Assembly: GCA_020832105.1 (NCBI GenBank)
Contig: JAFIFH010000032.1
Span: 1-52,988 of the forward strand
Direction: 5' to 3'
DNA length: 52,988 bases
DNA from: Idiomarina sp.
GTDB taxonomy: Bacteria; Pseudomonadota; Gammaproteobacteria; Enterobacterales; Alteromonadaceae
Shown here: piece by piece, positions 39,926 through 46,212 of the stretch
Numbering within the stretch: position 1 is the first letter of the stretch
Layout of the letters: the number at the start of each line of letters is the position of its first letter
The notes under the pieces: model-generated
What the model saw: the letters and a program-made list of their open reading frames with translations, nothing else
Told to the model about the DNA's origin: nothing
Databases searched by the model: none
Made by a program: the position numbers and the translations under genes

Positions 39926-40705
39926 GTGCTGTATTTACCACCCGACCCGGTATTAAAGCGCAATGAACGTGAGCACGGTGGCCAATTGCGCGCCGACCCT
40001 GATGCGAATACCAACTGGCCTGAGCTATTTGCCGAGCGCGCCGCACAGGCTCGTGATCCGCGCTTGCGTGACTATTACGCCAGGGGCATGGTCAGCGCTG
40101 ACACGCCGTTGAAGGACGTGCCGCTGATCGCAGTTGATTTTGAAACCACCGGCCTAGATGCACGCAAACACGGTATCGTCAGTGTCGGCGCGGTGCCGTT
40201 CAACCTGCAGCGGGTGCGTATGCGCGAGGCGAAGTACTGGGTGGTTAAGCCGCGTCGGGCGCTCACCGACGAGTCGGTGGTTATCCATGGTATTACCCAC
40301 AGTGACATCGCCAATGCTCCGGATTTTGATGCGGTGCTGGAGCAGATGCTGCAAGCCTTTGCCGGGCATGTGTGGGTGGTGCATTATCGCGGTATTGAAC
40401 GAGACTTTTTTAAACAAACCTTGCTTGAACGTATTCGTGAGCATATTGATTTTCCGGTTATTGATACCATGCAACTGGAGTCACGCTTGCACCGGGTAGA
40501 CCGCCGGCCATGGTGGCAGCGCTGGCGCAGTATCAATACTCAGGTGTCCATTCGGCTGGCGGATTCACGCGCCCGCTACCATTTACCCCATTACGCCCCC
40601 CACGATGCAATGACCGATGCACAGGCCTGCGCCGAGCTGCTACAGGCCCAGGTTGCGCATTTCTTTGAACCTGAAGACCCGGTGAGTGAGATTTGGGTGC
40701 CTTAA
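39926..40705 (+). CDS. DEDDh-type 3'-5' exonuclease (DnaQ-like)
   Basis: A 259-residue protein. The exonuclease domain runs from about residue 65 to 245: Exo I AVDFETTGLDARKHGIVSVG, Exo II with HGITHSDIANAPDF and VVHYRGIERDF, and Exo III HDAMTDAQACAELL, which makes it DEDDh. The start is GTG, 2 bases after the previous stop, with GGAG about 12 nt upstream; coupling is likely. Its pairing with the DUF294 protein suggests a common function rather than replication proofreading. Confidence 0.87.
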   Translation: MLYLPPDPVLKRNEREHGGQLRADPDANTNWPELFAERAAQARDPRLRDYYARGMVSADTPLKDVPLIAVDFETTGLDARKHGIVSVGAVPFNLQRVRMREAKYWVVKPRRALTDESVVIHGITHSDIANAPDFDAVLEQMLQAFAGHVWVVHYRGIERDFFKQTLLERIREHIDFPVIDTMQLESRLHRVDRRPWWQRWRSINTQVSIRLADSRARYHLPHYAPHDAMTDAQACAELLQAQVAHFFEPEDPVSEIWVP

Positions 40706-40731
40706 AGCTTCATCGGTATTGATTTGTATTT

Positions 40732-40763
40732 GATATTGATTCTCATTTGTATCTGTATATAAT
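40732..40763 (+). promoter_or_regulatory. Distal promoter with a Fur-like box
   Basis: TTGATT (40736-40741), 16-bp spacer and a perfect TATAAT (40758-40763). GATATTGATTCTCATTTGT (40732-40750) resembles the 19-bp Fur consensus and overlaps the -35. It is about 260 bp from fbpA, with four REP units between. Confidence 0.55.
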
Positions 40764-40771
40764 GCTTGCGT

Positions 40772-40921
40772 GTTGGTCAAGCTGCGACTGGCGATAGGCA
40801 TGGTTTGGTGTCATATGTAGGTCAGGCTGCGCCTCGCGATAGGCATGGTGCGGTGTCAGACGTAGGTCAGGCTCCGCCTGACGTTAGGCATTGTGCGGCG
40901 TCAGGCGAAGCCTTACCTACG
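40772..40921. repeat. REP cluster inside the fbpA upstream region (four units)
   Basis: A decayed forward unit (40772-40793), forward units at 40817-40838 (damaged 3' arm) and 40862-40883 (intact), and a reverse unit at 40899-40921. Together they fill the space between the two Fur-box promoters. Confidence 0.85.
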
Positions 40922-40955
40922 ACAATCCCGGATTCACAGCCAAAACGGGTTGCGT

Positions 40956-40994
40956 TTGATAATCATTGTTATTATCAACTGCATGTTTTAACAT
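40956..40994 (+). promoter_or_regulatory. Proximal Fur box and promoter of fbpA
   Basis: TTGATAAT and ATTATCAA form perfect arms around a 7-base centre (40956-40978), containing GATAATCATTGTTATTATC, a strong Fur-box match. TTGTTA (40966-40971), 17-bp spacer and TAACAT (40989-40994) would start transcription near 41001. A typical iron-repressed promoter. Confidence 0.75.
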
Positions 40995-41022
40995 TGAAAC
41001 ATTACTCAAAAGGGTCAAATAG

Positions 41023-42066
41023 ATGCAGCATATTCTCAAAATTGTCATCGCGATCGGTGTCGTGCTGGCGATCATTATGGCGCTGGTCAGCCGTGGTGGC
41101 GGTGACGAAAACCAGGTGACCGTCTACTCTGCGCGAATCGAAAGCCTGGTGAAACCATTGCTTGACGAATTCGAAGATGAAACCGGCATTCAGGTTAATC
41201 TGCTCACCGGCTCCGGCGATGGCTTGCTAACCCGCCTGCAGCAAGAAGGCCGCAACAGCCCGGCAGACGTTTTTATTACTGTTGACGCAGGTCGTCTGCA
41301 GCGCGCCAAAGACGCAGACTTATTTCAGGCGGTAGAGTCGATTGATTTAAGCGACAATATTCCAGCGCACCTGCGCGATGCTGAAAATGAATGGTTTGGT
41401 TTGAGTATGCGTGCACGGCCCATATTCTATGCTCATGATCGCGTCGACCCGAGTGAACTGAGTGATTACCTGGCGCTTGCGGATGAGCAATGGCGAGGGC
41501 GTATTTGCGTGCGCTCATCTGACAATGTTTACAACCAGTCATTAGTGGCGGGGATGATTGCCCATCACGGCGAAGAAGTGACTGAGCAGTGGATTCGTGG
41601 CTTAGTGGAGAACTTTGCGCGCAACCCGGTAGGTGGTGATCGTGATCAGCTGCATGCGGTGGCCAGTGGTCAGTGTGACATTGCCATTGCCAATACCTAT
41701 TATTTTGGTGGCATGAGCGCCAGTGATGAGCGTAATAATCAGGAAACCGTGAGTCAGTTAAGCATTCATTGGCCAGCCCAGGGTGAAGGTGAGCAGGGCG
41801 TGCATGTGAATGTCAGCGGTATTGGTTTGTTGCGATATGCACAAAATAAAGACAACGCCATTCGGTTGATGGAGTTTTTAGCCGGGGCTCAGGCACAAAG
41901 CTCTTATGCCCAGCGCAATCAGGAGTATCCGGTACGCAGTGACGCTGCGCCAAGCTCAATTACCGAAGCCTGGGGCGAGTTCCGCGCGGACGATTTACCC
42001 ATCAGCACGCTTGGCGAAAACAATGCCGCCGCCGTGCGCCTGATGAACCGCGCCGGCTGGCGGTAA
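41023..42066 (+). CDS. fbpA: Ferric iron ABC transporter, substrate-binding protein (FbpA/FutA type)
   Basis: A 347-residue periplasmic binding protein. A hydrophobic N-terminal segment (about 5-24) without a lipobox Cys acts as signal or anchor. The mature part follows the family: VTVYSARIESLVKPLLDEF, LLTGSGDGLLTRL, ADVFITVDAGRLQ, and the iron-binding tyrosines in CDIAIANTYYFGGM. AAAGGG is about 11 nt upstream of the ATG. It is followed by the permease and ATPase genes; Fur control is likely from two upstream boxes. Confidence 0.93.
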   Translation: MQHILKIVIAIGVVLAIIMALVSRGGGDENQVTVYSARIESLVKPLLDEFEDETGIQVNLLTGSGDGLLTRLQQEGRNSPADVFITVDAGRLQRAKDADLFQAVESIDLSDNIPAHLRDAENEWFGLSMRARPIFYAHDRVDPSELSDYLALADEQWRGRICVRSSDNVYNQSLVAGMIAHHGEEVTEQWIRGLVENFARNPVGGDRDQLHAVASGQCDIAIANTYYFGGMSASDERNNQETVSQLSIHWPAQGEGEQGVHVNVSGIGLLRYAQNKDNAIRLMEFLAGAQAQSSYAQRNQEYPVRSDAAPSSITEAWGEFRADDLPISTLGENNAAAVRLMNRAGWR

Positions 42067-42079
42067 TGGTTAAACGTTC

Positions 42080-42272
42080 GTAGGTCAGGCTGCGCCTGAC
42101 GTGCAGCGATGGTTAAATGTTCGTAGGTCAGGCTCTGCCTGACGCCGCACAATGGTTAACGTCAGGCAGAGCCTGACCTACGGCTGACGCCGCGCGGTGG
42201 TTAACGTCAGGCAGAGCCTGACCTACATCCGACGTCGCACAATGGTTGAACGTCAGGCGGAGCCTGACCTAC
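42080..42272. repeat. REP cluster between fbpA and fbpB (five units)
   Basis: Forward units at 42080-42101 and 42123-42144 (43-bp period), reverse units at 42160-42181, 42205-42226 and 42251-42272. They lie within what should be one iron-uptake operon, so they may stabilise the fbpA part of the mRNA or reduce read-through. Confidence 0.92.
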
Positions 42273-42317
42273 GCAAACAAAACAATTCACCAACAACAGG
42301 AAAGGGCTGAAACCTTA

Positions 42318-44072
42318 GTGGCAACACCTGAAGTTAAGCAGTCTCAGAATCAAGCCGCGAGCCCGGTCAATCCCGGCTCGCGGCTTGCGCGTTTTAGTTT
42401 GCCGCTGGTTGCTACCCTTATTTGCCTGCCGCTACTGGTCGTCATTGGCGCATTCTTTATAGGCATATTCTCCGCTGAACAGCGTGAAGTGCTAAGCCAC
42501 CTGTGGCAAACGGTGATCGGCGAATACGTGCGCCACTCCCTGGTATTATTAGTCGGGGTCGGTTTACTGGTCCTTGTTATCGGCGTGTCCACCGCCTGGT
42601 TAACCACCGCCTGTCGTTTCCCCGGCGTCACCTGGCTACGTTGGGCATTACTCTTACCACTGGCGATGCCCGCCTATATCACCGCATACACCTATGCAGG
42701 GATGCTCGGCTTCGAAGGCTCATTACAAAGTTTAATCCGCGACACTTTTGACCTGCGCTACGGCGACTACTGGTTCCCGGAAGTTCGCTCGCTAGGGGGC
42801 GCGGTTCTAATGCTGGCGCTCGTGTTCTTCCCCTATGTATATTTAATTACCCGCGCTGCCTTCATTGAACAATCTAGCGCCGCCATTGAAGCAGGGCGCA
42901 CCTTAGGCCTTGGCCCCTGGGCCAGCTTCTGGCGTATTGCACTACCAATGGCACGACCGGCGATTGCCACCGGCGTCACCTTAGCGTTGATGGAAACCCT
43001 CGCCGATTACGGCACAGTGCACTACTTTGGCGTGACCACCTTCACCACCGGTATTTTCCGAACCTGGTATGGCATGGGCGACCAGGTAGGCGCGCTGCAA
43101 CTGGCCTCGCTGCTGCTGACCTTTGTGGTGGTGTTGATGGTTATCGAGCGTGCGTCACGGGCGAAATCACGCTATCACAGTGCCGGGCGATCATCGGCGC
43201 GAGCAAAACCCCATCAGCTTAAAGGTGGCAAAGCCGTATTGGCGTTCACTGCATGTTTTATCCCGGTACTGCTTGGCTTTATTCTACCGGCGCTACAATT
43301 AGGCTGGTGGTCATTAGAACGCTATGAGATTTGGCTGCAACCCACGTTCTGGGATTTAGTCATAAATACCGTGGTGTTGGCCACTATCGCAGCCACCGTC
43401 ACCGTGTTGCTGGCGCTATGGCTATGTTATGGCAAGCGGCGGATGCCCTCAAAGATGGTGCGTTCCAGCGTCGGCATGGCCACCTTAGGCTACGCCATAC
43501 CAGGCGTAGTCATCGCGGTGGGCGTCATGGTGCCATTGGCCTGGCTGGACAACCGCTTAATTGAATTTACTGAATTTACCATCGGCTGGAACCCGGGACT
43601 GATTTTCTCCGGCACCATTGTGGCGCTCATCTTTGCCTACACCGTGCGCTTTTTATCAGTGTCCATTCAGACCGTCGACAGCGGCCTTAGCCAGATCCGC
43701 CACAGCATGGACGAATCGGCACGTATTCTGGGCCTGTCACCGCGTGAGATCCTGCGGCGTATTCACTTCCCGCTATTGCGTACCAGTATTTTAACCGCAT
43801 CTATTCTGGTGTTTGTGGACGTATTAAAAGAGCTGCCAGCGACGTTGGTGCTGCGGCCATTTAACTTCAATACCCTGGCGGTACGCGCCCATGAAATGGC
43901 CAGCGACGAGCGCCTTGCAGATGCCGGGCCGCCGGCGTTAATGATTGTGTTGGCGGGTATCATACCGGTGATATTATTAAGCCGTGCCATGGGCAAACGC
44001 AAAGAAGCCGAACAAGCAGCGAACGCTGCTGAACCTAAGCTTGAGGATATATATGAGCCTGTTAGAGCTTGA
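42318..44072 (+). CDS. fbpB: Ferric iron ABC transporter permease (FbpB type, two fused halves)
   Basis: A 584-residue inner-membrane permease with about twelve transmembrane segments in two homologous halves. Each half has an EAA loop for the ATPase: EAGRTLGLGPWASFWRIALP (about 217-236) and ESARILGLSPREILRRIHFP (about 490-509). GTG at 42318 is chosen because AGGAAAGGG lies 13-20 nt upstream and earlier in-frame codons fall inside REP units. The end overlaps fbpC by 20 bases. Confidence 0.9.
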   Translation: MATPEVKQSQNQAASPVNPGSRLARFSLPLVATLICLPLLVVIGAFFIGIFSAEQREVLSHLWQTVIGEYVRHSLVLLVGVGLLVLVIGVSTAWLTTACRFPGVTWLRWALLLPLAMPAYITAYTYAGMLGFEGSLQSLIRDTFDLRYGDYWFPEVRSLGGAVLMLALVFFPYVYLITRAAFIEQSSAAIEAGRTLGLGPWASFWRIALPMARPAIATGVTLALMETLADYGTVHYFGVTTFTTGIFRTWYGMGDQVGALQLASLLLTFVVVLMVIERASRAKSRYHSAGRSSARAKPHQLKGGKAVLAFTACFIPVLLGFILPALQLGWWSLERYEIWLQPTFWDLVINTVVLATIAATVTVLLALWLCYGKRRMPSKMVRSSVGMATLGYAIPGVVIAVGVMVPLAWLDNRLIEFTEFTIGWNPGLIFSGTIVALIFAYTVRFLSVSIQTVDSGLSQIRHSMDESARILGLSPREILRRIHFPLLRTSILTASILVFVDVLKELPATLVLRPFNFNTLAVRAHEMASDERLADAGPPALMIVLAGIIPVILLSRAMGKRKEAEQAANAAEPKLEDIYEPVRA

Positions 44073-45138
44073 TCGTATCAATGTTGAACTAGGCGAGCAG
44101 CTCATTGTGGACGGGGTGACCTTGTCGCTGGAGCCTGGTGAAATTGGCTGTTTGCTGGGCCCGTCGGGCTGCGGTAAAACTACCTTGTTACGGGCTATCG
44201 CCGGGTTTGAGCGGGTCAATGAAGGCACCATTTGCCTGGGCGATCAGCTGGTGTCCGACGCCGGTTCAGGCAAAGGGCGCGGCGCAAAGAGTGGGGTGCA
44301 TATCGACCCGGAACATCGTGGCGTTGGGATGGTGTTTCAGGACTTTGCCTTGTTTCCGCATTTAACGGTGGCGGACAATATCAGCTTTGGTTTGCGCGGT
44401 GCTTCAGCTGCACAGAAGAAATCTCGGGTGGCCGAGCTTTTAGAGCATGTAGGCCTTGAGGGCTACGGGCCGCGCTATCCGCATCAACTGTCCGGTGGTC
44501 AGCAACAGCGCATCGCGCTGGCGAGGGCCTTAGCCCCGCGGCCCCGCTTACTGTTGCTGGACGAGCCCTTTTCATCGCTAGACGCTGAATTGCGTGAATC
44601 ACTGGCGATGGAAGTGCGAGAGGTGTTAAAGCGCGAGAATATCACTGCGCTGTTGGTCACCCATGATCAGCAAGAGGCGTTCGCGATGGCCGACAAAGCG
44701 GGCATGATGTACCGCGGTCGCTTACTGCAATGGGACACGCCCTATGGGTTGTATCACCGCCCGGTGCATCATCTGGTAGCGGATTTTATTGGCCATGGGG
44801 TTTTATTGCGTGGTCATATTAATCAGGACGGCTGTGTCGAAACCCCGCTTGGTTGCCTGCATGGTGAACATTTTGGTGACGCCGGCGTCGGCGAGGTGGT
44901 GGATGTGCTGATCCGCCCGGACGATATCGTGATAGACGAGCAGGGTGAGCGTGAAGCCAGTATTGTAGCCCGCGGCTTTCGCGGTTCTCACTTTCTCTAT
45001 ACCGCCGAGTTAGCCGGCGGCGCACAGGTACTGTGCATGGCACCGTCCCATAACCAACACGCCGTCGGCAGCCAAATTCGCCTAAAAATGAACCTCGACC
45101 ACCTCGTCCTCTTCCACGCCGGCTACTGCGAAACATAA
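44053..45138 (+). CDS. fbpC: Ferric iron ABC transporter ATP-binding protein (FbpC type)
   Basis: A 361-residue ATPase. Walker A is GPSGCGKTT, the Q-loop MVFQDFALFPHLTV, the signature LSGGQQQRIALARAL, Walker B LLLLDEPFSSLD and the switch His in VTHDQQEA. The C-terminal third (about 240-361) is a TOBE regulatory domain with VLIRPDDIVI. ATG at 44053 has GAGG 7 nt upstream; an upstream in-frame ATG at 43984 would overlap fbpB far more. Confidence 0.93.
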   Translation: MSLLELDRINVELGEQLIVDGVTLSLEPGEIGCLLGPSGCGKTTLLRAIAGFERVNEGTICLGDQLVSDAGSGKGRGAKSGVHIDPEHRGVGMVFQDFALFPHLTVADNISFGLRGASAAQKKSRVAELLEHVGLEGYGPRYPHQLSGGQQQRIALARALAPRPRLLLLDEPFSSLDAELRESLAMEVREVLKRENITALLVTHDQQEAFAMADKAGMMYRGRLLQWDTPYGLYHRPVHHLVADFIGHGVLLRGHINQDGCVETPLGCLHGEHFGDAGVGEVVDVLIRPDDIVIDEQGEREASIVARGFRGSHFLYTAELAGGAQVLCMAPSHNQHAVGSQIRLKMNLDHLVLFHAGYCET

Positions 45139-45148
45139 ACCATGATTG

Positions 45149-45382
45149 GTAGGTCAGGCTCCGCCTGCCGTTACGCGATGTTTGATGGTAGGTCAGGCTC
45201 CGCCTGACGTTAAGCTATGTGTGATGGTAGGTCAGGCTCCGCCTGACGTTACGCGATGGTTGATGGTAGGTCAGGCTCCGCCTGACGTTACGCGATGGTT
45301 AATCGTAGGTCAGGCTCCGCCTGACGTTATGCGATGGTCGATGGTAGCGCCTATGGTTAACGTCAGGTAAAACCTGACCTAC
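45149..45382. repeat. REP array upstream of the RAYT gene (five tandem forward units, a remnant, one reverse)
   Basis: Forward units start at 45149, 45188, 45227, 45266 and 45305: an exact 39-bp period. All have loop TCC and spacers like GTTACGCGATGGTTGATG. A shortened unit (GTAG without hairpin) is near 45344-45360. A reverse unit at 45361-45382 has stem GTCAGGT/ACCTGAC, a compensatory change of the inner base pair. The 323-base gap has no gene. Confidence 0.93.
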
Positions 45383-45407
45383 GAAATACGCAATCGCCTC
45401 ATTCAAA

Positions 45408-45455
45408 CTCCGTTATTTGAATATTAAGCTTAGGCTCACTCTTCAAATAACGGAG
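45408..45455 (+). promoter_or_regulatory. Hairpin masking the RAYT ribosome binding site
   Basis: CTCCGTTATTTGAA (45408-45421) pairs perfectly with TTCAAATAACGGAG (45442-45455); the loop is 20 nt. The GGAG of the right arm is the Shine-Dalgarno for the RAYT ATG at 45462. In RNA the hairpin would keep the ribosome off; as DNA it could be a transposase binding site. It is not a REP unit. Confidence 0.75.
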
Positions 45456-45461
45456 GCACGG

Positions 45462-45971
45462 ATGCCGAACTTCTGCCGATATTTTGATACAGCTGGGTAT
45501 TTCTTTCTAACGGTGGTCACTTATAAACGACAACCGGTCTTACTCGAACCATACATGCGCTCAGCACTTAAACAGGCATTGAAATTAACCGCGCAAAAAT
45601 ACCCTTTTACTATCCACGCGTTTGTACTGCTCCCTGATCATTTCCACGCCATTATCGAGATTGAGGATACTTTGGTCCCTCAACGAGTCTCGATGATAAA
45701 GCGCTACACCACCAAAATTTCGGGCTTTAAAAGCGATGTGCCACTTACGGAAAACGAAAAGTTCGAGCGACGCAGCAATCTATGGCAATCACGGTATTGG
45801 GAACACCGCATCATGAGCGAGCGACGTTTACATAATCAACTGATGTATTGCTATACAAACCCGCTGAAACACAAGCTGGTAGCAAAGCTTGGTGATTGGC
45901 CCTACTCAACATTCCATCGCGATGTAAAACGCGGCATATTACCCCCGGAATGGGCCGGTATTACGCTGTAG
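45462..45971 (+). CDS. REP-associated tyrosine transposase (RAYT, Y1/TnpA-REP)
   Basis: A 169-residue single-domain Y1 HUH nuclease. The HUH pair is His60-Phe-His62 in LLPDHFHAIIEIED; the probable nucleophile is Tyr129 in MYCYTNPLKHKLV, matching the YIHLNPV motif of RAYTs. Other family marks are YFFLTVVTYKR near the start, LWQSRYWEHRI and the C-terminal WPYSTFHRDVKRGILPPEWAG. RAYTs bind and cut GTAG-headed REP hairpins. Arrays of such units flank it on both sides and its own TAG stop belongs to one. ATG at 45462 has GGAGG 6 nt upstream, locked in a hairpin. It is a domesticated, single-copy type element, not a mobile IS with terminal repeats. Confidence 0.93.
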   Translation: MPNFCRYFDTAGYFFLTVVTYKRQPVLLEPYMRSALKQALKLTAQKYPFTIHAFVLLPDHFHAIIEIEDTLVPQRVSMIKRYTTKISGFKSDVPLTENEKFERRSNLWQSRYWEHRIMSERRLHNQLMYCYTNPLKHKLVAKLGDWPYSTFHRDVKRGILPPEWAGITL

Positions 45972-46116
45972 GGCAGGCTGCGCCTGCCGCCGTGCGATGG
46001 TTAACGTCAGGCAGGGCCTGACCTACGCCTGCCGCAGCTAGATTGTGGAATGTCAGGCGGAGCCTGACCTACGCCTGCCGCCGTGCGGTGTTAACGTCAG
46101 GCATGGCCTGACCTAC
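45968..46116. repeat. REP cluster downstream of the RAYT gene (four units)
   Basis: Forward GGCAGGC-class unit at 45968-45989 (head gives the RAYT stop), then reverse units at 46005-46026, 46051-46072 and 46095-46116 with loops varying between units. The opposing orientation of the first pair forms a REPIN-like structure. Confidence 0.92.
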
Positions 46117-46212
46117 CGTGCAATAGCGTGATTATTGGAATTGGTGTAGGCTTGAACGTTGTGTAAAGGCCCGCGGTGGGTTGCCAATCATTAACAACAA
46201 GGTATGGCGAAA

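Noticed and set aside
40766..41119. 117-residue ORF upstream of fbpA
   Set aside because: It runs through REP units and out of frame into fbpA; no domain or start signal.
45146..45370. 74-residue repetitive ORF (VGQAPPDV repeats)
   Set aside because: It is the 39-bp REP array read in frame; 39 is a multiple of three, so it stays open by periodicity.
45462..45971. IS200/IS605-type mobile insertion sequence
   Set aside because: There is no tnpB/iscB and no typical left and right end pair; the motifs and the GTAG-hairpin surroundings fit a domesticated RAYT.
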